Shown in pieces: positions 26,738 to 35,628 of a DNA stretch of 64,000 bases. The translations under genes and the position numbers were made by a program. Numbering within the stretch: position 1 is the first letter of the stretch; the number at the start of each line of letters is the position of its first letter. The stretch covers positions 198,234 to 262,233 of the forward strand of contig KB911090.1 in assembly GCA_000383355.1 (NCBI GenBank), in the 5' to 3' direction. Under the pieces are notes generated by a model. The model searched no databases. It saw only the letters and a list, made by a program, of their open reading frames with translations, and had not been told where the DNA came from. Origin of the DNA: Flavobacterium sp. SCGC AAA160-P02. GTDB lineage: Bacteria; Bacteroidota; Bacteroidia; Flavobacteriales; Flavobacteriaceae.

Positions 26738-28033
26738 ATGAAATATCATCAAATAGATTCAGCGCTTTTTATCAAAAATAGACAACACTTTATGGCTAAG
26801 ATGAAGCCTGCTAGTTTGGCTGTTTTTAATTCTAATGATATTTATCCAGTAAGTGCAGATAGTACCATGCCGTTTGACCAACACAGAGATATTTTTTATT
26901 TAAGTGGCGTAGATCAAGAAGAGAGTGTATTAGTGTTATTTCCTGACTGCCCAAAAGAAAAACATCGTGAAATCTTATTCTTAAAAGAAACTAGCGAACA
27001 TATAGCTGTATGGGAAGGTGAAAAACTAACCAAAGAAGCTGCTTTTAAAACAGCTGGTATACAAACTGTTTATTGGCTACAAGACTTAGAAAAAATACTA
27101 TTTGAGCTCTCTACCCAATGCAATACGTTTTACATTAATACCAATGAGCACTATAGAGCCAATGTTGAAACAGAAACCAGAGAAGATCGTTTTACAAAGT
27201 GGTTGTTGGCTAAATACCCTGCACATTCTGTTGCAAAAAGCAATCCAATTTTACAAGAATTACGAGCAGTAAAAGACCCTATTGAATTAGATCTAATGCA
27301 ACAGGCTTGTGATATTACTGAAAAAGGGTTTCGTAGAATTTTAAATTTCATAAAACCCTCTGTATGGGAATATGAAATTGAGGCAGAGTTGGTACACGAA
27401 TTTATTATTAATCGTTCTAAAGGATTTGCGTACACACCAATTATTGCTGCTGGAAATAATGCCAATGTACTGCATTATATAGAAAACAACCAACAATGTA
27501 AAGCGGGTGATTTAATTTTATTGGATGTAGCTGCTGAGTATGCAAACTATAAAAGTGATTTAACCAGAACAGTTCCTGTTTCTGGAAAATTTAGTGACAG
27601 ACAAAAAGCAGTTTATAATGCTGTAAACACCGTAAAAAAGGAGGCAACAAAATTATTGGTTCCAGGTGCTTACTGGGAACAGTATCATGAAGAAGTTGGT
27701 AAGCTTATGACTTCAGAATTGCTTGGCTTAGGTCTTCTAGACAAGGCTGATGTGCAACATGAAGATAAAGATTGGCCTGCTTATAAAAAATATTTTATGC
27801 ACGGCACTTCTCATCATATCGGTTTAGACACTCATGATTATGGCCTACTACATTTACCAATAGAGGAAAATATGGTCTTTACTGTAGAGCCAGGTATTTA
27901 TATTCCTGAAGAAGGTTTTGGTGTTCGTTTAGAAGATGATGTAGTGGTGCAAAAATCTGGAGCACCTTTTAATTTAATGGGGAATATCCCTATTGAGGCA
28001 GATGAGATTGAAGCTTTAATGAACAAGGGGTAG
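26738..28033 (+). CDS. pepP: Aminopeptidase P (Xaa-Pro aminopeptidase)
   Basis: A 431-residue M24 metallopeptidase that removes N-terminal residues preceding proline. The N-terminal ~170 residues are the creatinase-like domain. The pita-bread domain shows the five metal ligands: two Asp in LLDVAAEYANYKSDLTR, His in HGTSHHIGLDTHD, Glu in TVEPGIYIPEEG and Glu in VRLEDDVV. The N-terminal DIFYLSGV motif is also typical. No signal peptide, so cytosolic. Length is normal. Confidence 0.92.
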   Translation: MKYHQIDSALFIKNRQHFMAKMKPASLAVFNSNDIYPVSADSTMPFDQHRDIFYLSGVDQEESVLVLFPDCPKEKHREILFLKETSEHIAVWEGEKLTKEAAFKTAGIQTVYWLQDLEKILFELSTQCNTFYINTNEHYRANVETETREDRFTKWLLAKYPAHSVAKSNPILQELRAVKDPIELDLMQQACDITEKGFRRILNFIKPSVWEYEIEAELVHEFIINRSKGFAYTPIIAAGNNANVLHYIENNQQCKAGDLILLDVAAEYANYKSDLTRTVPVSGKFSDRQKAVYNAVNTVKKEATKLLVPGAYWEQYHEEVGKLMTSELLGLGLLDKADVQHEDKDWPAYKKYFMHGTSHHIGLDTHDYGLLHLPIEENMVFTVEPGIYIPEEGFGVRLEDDVVVQKSGAPFNLMGNIPIEADEIEALMNKG

Positions 28034-28079
28034 GTTTTTTTATTTATAGTCAAAACCTCAAATCAAGAAAAAGATGTCT

Positions 28080-28865
28080 TTAAATACTAAGCCCTTTTAG
28101 AAAGCCAATTGTTTTTGTGTTAAAATCTTCTGGCTGCTCTACATTTACAACATGTCCACAATTTTCAACAACATATAAAGAAGATTGTAGGTGATCTTTT
28201 ACCACTCTTTTAATAGATGGCAAAAACAAATGATCTTGGGCACCCATTACATACAAGGTAGGAATTTTAATATCTTTTGCTCTAAAAAAACGAAGTAATG
28301 GGTTTATCTCTGCCGTTAATTTAAACCATCTAATAAACTCTTTCTGATATAATTTTTTAGCTTCATTCACAAAAAGGATTCTAGATTCTTTGTGGTTTTT
28401 TTTGGGCATTATAATAAACGCAAACAATTTATATAACATCATATAAGGAACCACAGACTTAAATAGGTTTCCCACACGCATTAAAATTTGTGAACGAACA
28501 TTTAATTTTAAAATAGCACCTCCAAGCACCATGCTTTCTACTAAATCTGGTTTTTTTTCCGCTAAATTTCTAATTAGAATTGTTCCTAAAGAGATGCCTA
28601 TAAAATGTGATTTCTGTATCTTTAAATGCGCCAATACCTCAATAATATCTTGGGTAATGGCGTTAAAAGTATACTCATTATTAAAGGTGTCTTTAATAGT
28701 TGGCTTGCTGTTTCCATGACCTCTAAGATCTAAGATCAATACATTAAATTCTTTTTTAAAAGCCCTTATTTGCCTGAACCATATAGAACTGCTTCCTCCA
28801 GCACCATGAACAAAGCTAACCCACTTTGTGGTATGTTCATTTAAATAAGTATAATGGTTTAGCAT
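28080..28865 (-). CDS. Alpha/beta hydrolase
   Basis: A 261-residue alpha/beta hydrolase. It has the oxyanion loop FVHGAGGSSSIW, nucleophile elbow GISLG (Ser92), an Asp in VMGAQDHLF and the catalytic His in CGHVVNVE. I prefer the ATG at 28865; the in-frame ATG at 28877 would lie within a TATATTTG promoter-like box (28875-28882). A basic cap region (MPKKNHKESR) sits between the core halves. The substrate cannot be told from sequence. Ends 46 bases from convergent pepP. Confidence 0.8.
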   Translation of the reverse strand: MLNHYTYLNEHTTKWVSFVHGAGGSSSIWFRQIRAFKKEFNVLILDLRGHGNSKPTIKDTFNNEYTFNAITQDIIEVLAHLKIQKSHFIGISLGTILIRNLAEKKPDLVESMVLGGAILKLNVRSQILMRVGNLFKSVVPYMMLYKLFAFIIMPKKNHKESRILFVNEAKKLYQKEFIRWFKLTAEINPLLRFFRAKDIKIPTLYVMGAQDHLFLPSIKRVVKDHLQSSLYVVENCGHVVNVEQPEDFNTKTIGFLKGLSI

Positions 28866-28874
28866 AATAAGGCG

Positions 28875-28882
28875 CAAATATA
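28875..28882 (-). promoter_or_regulatory. -7 box just upstream of the alpha/beta hydrolase
   Basis: Reads TATATTTG on the minus strand, ending 9 bases before the chosen start codon. Transcription would begin within a few bases of the ATG. No matching TTG upstream. Confidence 0.35.
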
Positions 28883-28892
28883 CTCTTAATTT

Positions 28893-30200
28893 CTAGGATG
28901 TTGGGGCTTCTCTAGTACTCCTTTTTTGATGATGATTATAAACATTTAGTGCAATAAACATTGTTAGTGCAGGGAGAACCCAGCCTAAACTTTTAGAAGA
29001 CAACGGAATCCAATAGATGATTGGTTTTAAAAAATCGCTTAATTGTAAAGAACCTAGAAAATCTGGGATGCTAAAAAGAAAGGTAATAAATACAACTCCT
29101 TTAAATACGGTTGGTGATGCTAATTTACTAGAAACAACATTCAGTAAGATTAATACGATGGTAATTGGGTAAATAAACATTAATGCTGGTATTGCAGCTT
29201 TAATAATAAAACTAACTTCAAAATGGCCAATAACAACTCCTAAAACACAACTTATAAATGCAGTTATAACATATGCTTTTTGTGAATTTTTAAAAATTCC
29301 TTTTACATAATCTGAAGTTCCTGTTACAATTCCAACGGCAGTGGTAAAACATGCCAAAGCAACTAAAATACTTAAAAAAGAAGTTCCTGTGGCTCCTAAT
29401 GTTTGCGAACTTAAGCTCGTTAAAATTTCAGTTCTTGTTGCATTTTCAGAAAATTCAGCACTTAATAATGCTCCACTAAAAATTAATCCTCCATAAATTA
29501 GTAGCAGTCCTACTCCTGCAATAAAACCTGCTTTGGTAATAAGTGTTTTCGTGTCTTTATAAGACGTATGACCTCGTAGATTTAATGAAATAATAATAAC
29601 TGCTCCAACCACAACCCCGCCAATAGCATCAAAAGTTTGATACCCTTCTAGAATACCGCTTACAAAAGGAACGTCAAAGGTATTTGAGTTCATATATTGA
29701 GTAGAACTACCCCAAGCCAACGCAATAATGGCCACTAGAATAACAACAATAATGGGCGTTAAAAATTTTCCAATTAGCTCTATAAGTTTTGACCGATTAA
29801 TCACAAAAATAAAAATTAATATAAAATAAAGACTACTTGTAAGTAATGGGCTTGTTCCAAAAAAAGGGTGGATTGCCATTTCATGAGCAACAGAAGCAGT
29901 TCTAGGAGCCGGAATTGTAACAGCAATTAAATACATAACAACACAGTACAATGAGCTAAACCAAGGAGCTACTTTTTTTCCTAAATCATACATGGTTCCT
30001 TGAACTTTTGCATGTGCCAAAATACCTAGTATTGGAATAAAAACAGCTGTAATAATAAACCCAAAAAAAACCAACCACCATTGGTTTCCAGAATTTACAC
30101 CTAAAAAAGGTGGAAGAATTAGGTTTCCTGCCCCAAAAAAGAGCGCAAAGAGTGCAAAACCCGTAATCCAAATTTCTCTATTTTTGCTCATTTTGTCCAT
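28893..30200 (-). CDS. brnQ: Branched-chain amino acid carrier, LIVCS family
   Basis: A 435-residue inner-membrane transporter with about 12 hydrophobic helices. The start WITGFALFALFFGAGNLILPP is the diagnostic first helix of BrnQ carriers; GFIITAVFIPILGILAHAKV and FDAIGGVVVGAVII are also typical. It imports Leu, Ile and Val with Na+ or H+. The start overlaps the preceding gene by 13 bases; an internal ATG at 30191 (MSKNREIW) is an equally plausible start. Confidence 0.92.
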   Translation of the reverse strand: MDKMSKNREIWITGFALFALFFGAGNLILPPFLGVNSGNQWWLVFFGFIITAVFIPILGILAHAKVQGTMYDLGKKVAPWFSSLYCVVMYLIAVTIPAPRTASVAHEMAIHPFFGTSPLLTSSLYFILIFIFVINRSKLIELIGKFLTPIIVVILVAIIALAWGSSTQYMNSNTFDVPFVSGILEGYQTFDAIGGVVVGAVIIISLNLRGHTSYKDTKTLITKAGFIAGVGLLLIYGGLIFSGALLSAEFSENATRTEILTSLSSQTLGATGTSFLSILVALACFTTAVGIVTGTSDYVKGIFKNSQKAYVITAFISCVLGVVIGHFEVSFIIKAAIPALMFIYPITIVLILLNVVSSKLASPTVFKGVVFITFLFSIPDFLGSLQLSDFLKPIIYWIPLSSKSLGWVLPALTMFIALNVYNHHQKRSTREAPTS

Positions 30201-30739
30201 TTTTTAATCAAAAAGAGGCTAAAATTGATCAAAATGTACGAAAAAACGACCAAAATGATAAAAAACTTAATTGTTGCAAAATAGAATGCCACAGAGACCC
30301 AAAACTGATCCATATTTCCTAAAACCAAGTTAATTAGCCCTATGTTTTCTATATAATCAAAGATTCCGGCAAGAAATATTACCCAAATCAAGACATTTCC
30401 TACTATAAAAAACGGCCTTTTAGACCAAAGAAGTACATTTAATTTATGAATTAAAATGGCCATAAATAATGAATAAGCAATTGGAAATAAAAAATCGATC
30501 CCTAAACCCAAAGACACTGCTATTTTTCCTTTTTCTCCCCAAGAATTTAAATAAGATCCTGCGGTTTCTAAATCTCCTGCCAATTCAAAAGCAATAATTC
30601 CTCCAGAGCAGGTGTCATTTATTAAAAACTGATCTAAATATTGCAACACAGCAATGCACAAGACGACTAAAAATAAGAGAACTCTTGTCAATCTTATTTC
30701 TTGGTTTTTAGTTAGTGTTGAAAAAGGTGATGAAAACAT
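30188..30739 (-). CDS. Small multi-pass membrane protein, hypothetical
   Basis: A 183-residue protein with about five hydrophobic helices (VLLFLVVLCIAVLQYL, FLFPIAYSLFMAILI, NVLIWVIFLAGIFDYIE, FYFATIKFFIILVVFSYIL). DTCSGGIIAFELAGDLETA lies in the first loop. I do not recognise the family. Its 3' end overlaps brnQ, so the two are probably co-transcribed; an accessory role in transport would be speculation. The start is 12 bases from the divergent hydrolase region. Confidence 0.75.
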   Translation of the reverse strand: MFSSPFSTLTKNQEIRLTRVLLFLVVLCIAVLQYLDQFLINDTCSGGIIAFELAGDLETAGSYLNSWGEKGKIAVSLGLGIDFLFPIAYSLFMAILIHKLNVLLWSKRPFFIVGNVLIWVIFLAGIFDYIENIGLINLVLGNMDQFWVSVAFYFATIKFFIILVVFSYILINFSLFLIKKWTK

Positions 30740-30772
30740 GAATTAAATTCTATGAGACAATGGAAAGATACA

Positions 30773-30780
30773 TATTTTTG
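30773..30780 (+). promoter_or_regulatory. -7 box just upstream of an alpha/beta hydrolase
   Basis: TATTTTTG ends 4 bases before the ATG at 30785, so the transcript would be leaderless or nearly so. It also argues against the earlier in-frame ATG at 30752. Confidence 0.35.
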
Positions 30781-30784
30781 TAAG

Positions 30785-31570
30785 ATGGAAAAATCACTTT
30801 CATTTAAAAACATCAAAATTTCATACACAGATTCTGGAAAAGGACCTGTAGTGGTCTTATTGCATGGATTTCTAGAAAACAAGAGGATGTGGAAAGAGAT
30901 TGTTCCTAAAGTTTCCAACACCAATAGGGTACTTGCAATAGACTTATTAGGTCATGGGCAAACAGATTGTTTAGGCTATGTTCATTCTATGGAGCTAATG
31001 GCTGATGAAGTTTTAGCTGTTCTAAAATTGTTGCGAATTAGAAAAATTACTATTATTGGTCATTCTATGGGTGGTTATGTTTCTCTAGCCCTGGCTGATA
31101 AACGTCCTGAAATGATAAGAGGGCTATGCTTGTTAAATTCTACGTCATTATCAGATGATATAGAAAGAAAAAAATTACGTGAAAGAGCTAATAAAATGGT
31201 ACAGAGTAATTTTACTAATATGGTGAGAATGTCTTTTGTTAATTTATTTGGTGAAGAAAACAAAGCTGTCTTTGCGTTTGAGATAGAAAATGCGCTAAAC
31301 GATGCTTTAAAAACATCTTTACAGGGCTATATGGCGTGTCAAGAAGGAATGAGAATACGGCCAAACAGAATGGCTGTTTTAAAAAATAATAGTTTTAAAA
31401 AATTATATATACTGGGTAAAAAAGATCCTGTTTTATCTGTAAAGGAAGCTCTAGAGGAGGCTAAAGAAACACAAACCGAAAGCGTTGTTTTATCAGGAGG
31501 TCATATGAGCCATATTGAAAACACCAACGAGCTATTGATAGCCTTACAAAAGTTTGTAAAGCAGTGCTAA
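30785..31570 (+). CDS. Alpha/beta hydrolase
   Basis: A 261-residue enzyme with VVVLLHGFLENKRMW (oxyanion loop), GHSMGGYVSL (Ser94 nucleophile), LGKKDPVLS (acid) and GGHMSHIEN (His). It resembles the esterase or epoxide hydrolase-like group often labelled as BioH/MenH-like in this phylum, but nothing pins down a substrate. The start at 30785 is preferred over 30752 because of a promoter box immediately upstream and the family's usual N-terminus. Convergent with thiL, 13 bases apart. Confidence 0.82.
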   Translation: MEKSLSFKNIKISYTDSGKGPVVVLLHGFLENKRMWKEIVPKVSNTNRVLAIDLLGHGQTDCLGYVHSMELMADEVLAVLKLLRIRKITIIGHSMGGYVSLALADKRPEMIRGLCLLNSTSLSDDIERKKLRERANKMVQSNFTNMVRMSFVNLFGEENKAVFAFEIENALNDALKTSLQGYMACQEGMRIRPNRMAVLKNNSFKKLYILGKKDPVLSVKEALEEAKETQTESVVLSGGHMSHIENTNELLIALQKFVKQC

Positions 31571-31583
31571 AGTAACAGCAGTA

Positions 31584-32642
31584 TTATTGTTCTTCTTCTT
31601 TAGCAAGCGCATTCCACCCTTGTGCTTTCAGTTCTAATTCTTGACCAGCTCTTGTCACTAAGTTTAATCCAGTTGCTTTGTCTGTAATATGGCCAATGAT
31701 AGACAAATGTGGATTTCCTTTCACCTTTTCAAAATCTCCAATAGGCACCGTAAATAACAACTCGTAATCTTCTCCGCCACTTAAAGCTACCATAGTGCTA
31801 TCTAAATCAAACTCTTCACAGGCAGAAATTACTTGAGGATCTAATGGTATTTTGTCTTCATAGATTTTACACCCCACCTCACTTTGTGAACAGATATGCA
31901 TAACTTCAGAAGATAACCCGTCAGAAATATCAATCATGGCTGTTGGTTGCACGTCCATTTCTTTTAAAAGAGAGGAAATATCTTTTCTTGCTTCTGGCTT
32001 TAGTTGACGTTCAATTAAATAGGTGTAATTATCTAGATCTGGCTGATTGTTTGGGTTTACTTTAAATACCTGTTTCTCTCTTTCCAAGACTTGTAGCCCT
32101 AGGTATGCAGCACCCAAATCGCCAGAAACAACAATTAAATCTGTTTCTTTTGCTCCGCTTCTATAAACAATTTCTTCCTTGGCTGCCTTGCCAATAGCTG
32201 TAACAGAAATTAGCATTCCTTTTGTAGATGAAGTAGTATCTCCACCTATTAAATCAATAGTATAGGTTTCACAAGCTAACTGAATTCCAGCATATAACTC
32301 TTCTATTGCTTCTAACGGAAAACGATTAGAAACAGCAATAGATACTGTAATTTGTTCTGCTACTGCATTCATAGCAAAAACATCAGAAAGATTTACAACT
32401 ACAGCCTTATATCCCAGATGTTTCAGGGGCATATAGCTTAAATCAAAATGCACTCCTTCAATTAGTAAGTCTGTTGTAATTAATGTCTGTTTTTCTGAAC
32501 TTTCTAAAACAGCCGCGTCATCCCCAACTGCTTTTACGGTTGTTTTGTGAGATGTCTTAAAATGTTTTGTGATATGATTTATTAAACCAAATTCTCCTAG
32601 TTCTGATAACGACGTTCTTGATTGATTTTTATCTTCTAACAT
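31584..32642 (-). CDS. thiL: Thiamine-monophosphate kinase
   Basis: A 352-residue AIR-synthase-fold enzyme that phosphorylates thiamine phosphate to the active diphosphate cofactor. Diagnostic segments are SELGEFGLINHI at the N-terminus, VGDDAAVL, TTDLLIEGVHFDL, GGDTTSS, IDISDGLSSE and ALSGGEDYELLF. I place the start at 32642. The frame is open further upstream to 32846, but that extension crosses the divergent gene's start and is unlike the family. A TATCTTTG box sits 4 bases before the start. Confidence 0.93.
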   Translation of the reverse strand: MLEDKNQSRTSLSELGEFGLINHITKHFKTSHKTTVKAVGDDAAVLESSEKQTLITTDLLIEGVHFDLSYMPLKHLGYKAVVVNLSDVFAMNAVAEQITVSIAVSNRFPLEAIEELYAGIQLACETYTIDLIGGDTTSSTKGMLISVTAIGKAAKEEIVYRSGAKETDLIVVSGDLGAAYLGLQVLEREKQVFKVNPNNQPDLDNYTYLIERQLKPEARKDISSLLKEMDVQPTAMIDISDGLSSEVMHICSQSEVGCKIYEDKIPLDPQVISACEEFDLDSTMVALSGGEDYELLFTVPIGDFEKVKGNPHLSIIGHITDKATGLNLVTRAGQELELKAQGWNALAKEEEQ

Positions 32643-32646
32643 TTTG

Positions 32647-32654
32647 CAAAGATA
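32647..32654 (-). promoter_or_regulatory. -7 box immediately upstream of thiL
   Basis: Reads TATCTTTG on the minus strand, ending 4 bases before the ATG. Implies a leaderless thiL mRNA. No TTG at normal spacing. Confidence 0.4.
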
Positions 32655-32725
32655 TACACATCTTAAAAATAAACCCCACATCTTGTTGCTATTCTGTCTT
32701 CTCTTTTTTTGTTCTTTAAAACTGC

Positions 32726-32733
32726 TATATTTG
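32726..32733 (+). promoter_or_regulatory. -7 box upstream of the MbnP-MbnH lipoprotein operon
   Basis: TATATTTG, 60 bases before the first start codon. A TTG 14 bases upstream is closer than the usual 17-23. No inverted repeat that would indicate a metal-responsive operator was seen. Confidence 0.4.
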
Positions 32734-32793
32734 TTTCTACTAATAAGAATAGATTTAAAACATAAAATAATAGTATATTGAAAAACCTTCAGA

Positions 32794-34290
32794 ATGAAAA
32801 AATTTATTGTAGTGTCGTGTATTTTTTTATTTACTTTCTCTTGCAAAAAATCAGTAACACTAGAATATACGCCTCCACAAATAGTTTCTGGAAATACTGG
32901 AATTGACTTGATTGAAAACAGTGGCGCTGGACAAACTGTATATATAATTGAAGCTACAGGAAATGTTGAGGTAATTGGATATTTTTTAAGCGGCCCAGAT
33001 GCTGATTTCTTGACGCTAAATAATAATACAGTAAGCTTGGATGCTAATCCAGATTTTGAAATAAAATCTAGTTATAGTTTTGAAGTAACTGTAAATGATG
33101 CTGAAGGAGATATCAGCGAAATTCAAGTAGTTACATTTTCAATTATAGACGTAGATGAAACACCTGCCTTTGTCCTTAATTTTTGTGAAAATGGATTTGC
33201 GGGAGAGTATCCTTGTAATAACTATGATTTAATAGGCCACATAGATTTAAATACTTTAGGTGCTAATTCTGGAAATGACTGTTGGGGTTGGACAGATCCT
33301 GCTACCGGAAAAGAATATGCCTTGATGGGTCTTAATACAGGAACTTCTTTTATTGATATTTCTGATCTAGAGTTTCCAAGAATTGTTGGATTTTTACCAA
33401 CACATACAACTAGTAGTTCTTGGCGAGATATTAAAACCTACGGTAATTATGCTTTTATAGTAAGTGAAGCTTCAAATCATGGAATGCAGGTTTTTGACCT
33501 TACAAGACTAACTAGTGTTGGCTCAGATGTGCCTCCAGTAACATTTACAGAAGATGCTCATTATAATGGTTTTGGAAAAGCACACAATATTGTAATTAAT
33601 GAAACACAAGGCTATGCGTACGCTGTTGGTACAAATACCTATAGTGGAGGTCCACATTTTATAAATATTTCAAATCCATTAAACCCTGTTTCTGAGGGCG
33701 GATACGGTAACGATGCCTATTCTCATGATGCACAAGTTGTAACCTATAATGGTCCTGACACAGATTATACAGGAAAAGAAATTTTAATAGGTAGCAATGA
33801 AAATGAGGTTGTAATTGTTGATGTAACAGATAAAACAAACCCTACACAAATTGCAACAATCAACTACCCTAACATTGGATATACTCACCAAGGGTGGTTT
33901 ACAGAAGATCAAAGCTATTTTATCCTTGGCGATGAATTAGATGAACGTAATTTTGGAGGAAATACACGAAATATTGTGTTTGATTTTACCGATTTAGACG
34001 CGCCTTCTATTCATATGAATTACTACGGCCCTACAACAGCTGTTGATCATAACGGCTATGTAATTGGAGATGACTACTACCTTGCTAATTATTCTGCTGG
34101 AATACGAATAATAGACATTACAAATATTAGCAATGAAACCATGTCTGAAATTGGATATTTTGATACCTACCCGTCAAATGACAATGCATCTTTTAATGGG
34201 GTTTGGAGTGTATATCCGTATTTTTCTAGCGGAAATATTATTATAAGTGATAGAAATAGTGGTTTTTATATCGTAAGAAAAAGCGAGTAG
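32794..34290 (+). CDS. Choice-of-anchor B family lipoprotein with cadherin-like N-domain
   Basis: A 498-residue lipoprotein (signal peptide with Cys17 in FTFSCKKS). Residues ~25-120 look like a cadherin-like beta-sandwich (FEIKSSYSFEVTVNDAEGDI, FSIIDVDETPAF). The rest matches the choice-of-anchor B/LVIVD propeller family: CWGWTDPATGKEYALMG, TSFIDISDLEFPRIVG, SSWRDIKTYGNYAFIVSE and YSHDAQVVTYNG. These proteins use varied anchors; here it is lipid. It opens a four-gene operon with gaps of 4, 2 and 1 bases that ends in a diheme peroxidase. Role probably structural or binding at the cell surface; inferred. Confidence 0.85.
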   Translation: MKKFIVVSCIFLFTFSCKKSVTLEYTPPQIVSGNTGIDLIENSGAGQTVYIIEATGNVEVIGYFLSGPDADFLTLNNNTVSLDANPDFEIKSSYSFEVTVNDAEGDISEIQVVTFSIIDVDETPAFVLNFCENGFAGEYPCNNYDLIGHIDLNTLGANSGNDCWGWTDPATGKEYALMGLNTGTSFIDISDLEFPRIVGFLPTHTTSSSWRDIKTYGNYAFIVSEASNHGMQVFDLTRLTSVGSDVPPVTFTEDAHYNGFGKAHNIVINETQGYAYAVGTNTYSGGPHFINISNPLNPVSEGGYGNDAYSHDAQVVTYNGPDTDYTGKEILIGSNENEVVIVDVTDKTNPTQIATINYPNIGYTHQGWFTEDQSYFILGDELDERNFGGNTRNIVFDFTDLDAPSIHMNYYGPTTAVDHNGYVIGDDYYLANYSAGIRIIDITNISNETMSEIGYFDTYPSNDNASFNGVWSVYPYFSSGNIIISDRNSGFYIVRKSE

Positions 34291-34294
34291 CTTC

Positions 34295-35626
34295 ATGAAA
34301 AAACACCTGCTTTTTTTCGCTATTTTAATTGCCTATGGTTGCACAGAATCCGATCTAACTTTTAATCCAGTGGTAGCTAATTCTGATGGAGCCCCTGAAC
34401 TTGTTCAAACTTTTGGCGGATCAAAAAATGATGTCGCAAAATCTGTTGTTGCTACCTTAGACGGGGGTTTTGCTGTTCTTGGTTATACACAAAGTATGGA
34501 TGGAGATGTTATAGGGAAAACAACCGAAAATTATGATTTTTGGGTACTCAAATTCAATTCCGATGCGTTGTTAGAATGGAATAAAACCTATGGAGGTTCT
34601 GGAGACGATAGAGGAAACAGTCTTATTGAAACCTCAGATGGTGGATTTGCGTTACTAGGCTATACAGATAGTGTTGATGGAGATGTTACAACAAATAATG
34701 GTAATAGAGATTTTTGGGTGGTAAAAATTGATGCTTTTGGAGCTCTTACTTGGCAAAAATCTATTGGTTATGCCGGTGCAGATGAAGGAATGTCTATTAT
34801 AGAAACATCAGACAATCATTTTATCCTCTCTGGTGTTTTAGATGTTAGCGCATCTGGAGGTGAAGGAAATTTTGGCAGGCTTTCTACCAGACATGCAGGA
34901 GGAGATTATTGGTCAATTAAAATAACCCAAACAGGAGGTGTTGTGTGGTCGCGTTTTTATGGTGGGTCTTTTACCGACAATCCTGCAGGAGTTCTTGAGA
35001 CTGCTAGTAACAATTTAATAATCGTAGGAGGCTCAGATAGTAACGATGTAGATATTACAAACAACAAAGGATCTTATGATTTTTGGGTTGTTAAGTCTAC
35101 TAAAGATGGAGATATCATCTGGGAAAAATCATTTGGTGGTTCAGAAATAGATGAGGCAAGAGGTATTGTTTCTTCTGGTGATGGAAACCATGTTATTGTT
35201 GGGGATACGCGTAGCAATGAGCAAGATGTTTCCTTAAATAATGGAGCTGCAGATTTATGGCTTGTTAAAATTTCTGATGATGGAGATGTATTGTGGAATA
35301 GTTCTATTGGCGGTTCTAATTTTGATGTTGGGAGGTCTATAGACTTAACTTTTGATGGTGGATTTATAATTGCCGGAAGCTCTAGAAGTTTTGATGGAGA
35401 TGTGTTGCAAAATCAAGGTCAAAATGATGCTTGGATTGTAAAAATAAATACCTTTGGTGAGTTACTTTGGGAAACAACTGTTGGCGGCTCAGAAATAGAT
35501 TTCGCCTATGACTCTGTTCAATTAAATAATGGAACCATTATTGCTGTAGGTGAAACAAATAGTTCTGATGGCGATATTCTAGAGAATAAAGGATTTACTG
35601 ATGTATTAATTATAAAAATAAATTAA
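34295..35626 (+). CDS. Lipoprotein with seven ~57-residue beta-propeller repeats
   Basis: A 443-residue lipoprotein (Cys16 in AYGCTES). From about residue 41 it is made of seven repeats, each beginning GGS-x-x-D, then T/S-DGGF-x-x-x-G-x-T-x-S-x-DGDV, then D-x-W-V/L-V-K and ending G-x-x-x-W. Repeat 3 carries a few extra residues (SASGGEGNFGRLSTRHAGG). Seven blades predict a closed beta-propeller. The conserved Asp-rich turns (DGDV, NNGxxD) may bind Ca2+. There is no enzyme motif. It starts 4 bases after the previous gene and is presumably translated with it. Confidence 0.82.
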   Translation: MKKHLLFFAILIAYGCTESDLTFNPVVANSDGAPELVQTFGGSKNDVAKSVVATLDGGFAVLGYTQSMDGDVIGKTTENYDFWVLKFNSDALLEWNKTYGGSGDDRGNSLIETSDGGFALLGYTDSVDGDVTTNNGNRDFWVVKIDAFGALTWQKSIGYAGADEGMSIIETSDNHFILSGVLDVSASGGEGNFGRLSTRHAGGDYWSIKITQTGGVVWSRFYGGSFTDNPAGVLETASNNLIIVGGSDSNDVDITNNKGSYDFWVVKSTKDGDIIWEKSFGGSEIDEARGIVSSGDGNHVIVGDTRSNEQDVSLNNGAADLWLVKISDDGDVLWNSSIGGSNFDVGRSIDLTFDGGFIIAGSSRSFDGDVLQNQGQNDAWIVKINTFGELLWETTVGGSEIDFAYDSVQLNNGTIIAVGETNSSDGDILENKGFTDVLIIKIN

Positions 35627-35628
35627 AC

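Noticed and set aside
28221..31570. Alpha/beta hydrolases as polymer-degrading or toxin enzymes
   Set aside because: Only the general fold motifs are visible. Nothing in the sequence or neighbours supports a specific substrate.
31559..31610. Inverted repeat TGCTAAAG / CTTTAGCA between hydrolase and thiL ends
   Set aside because: Arms of 8 bases are separated by about 25 bases with no U-tract, and one arm is in the thiL coding end. Too weak to call a terminator.
32643..32846. N-terminal extension of thiL by about 68 codons
   Set aside because: The frame is open, but it crosses the divergent lipoprotein gene's start and promoter, has no relation to the ThiL family, and the natural N-terminus begins at 32642.
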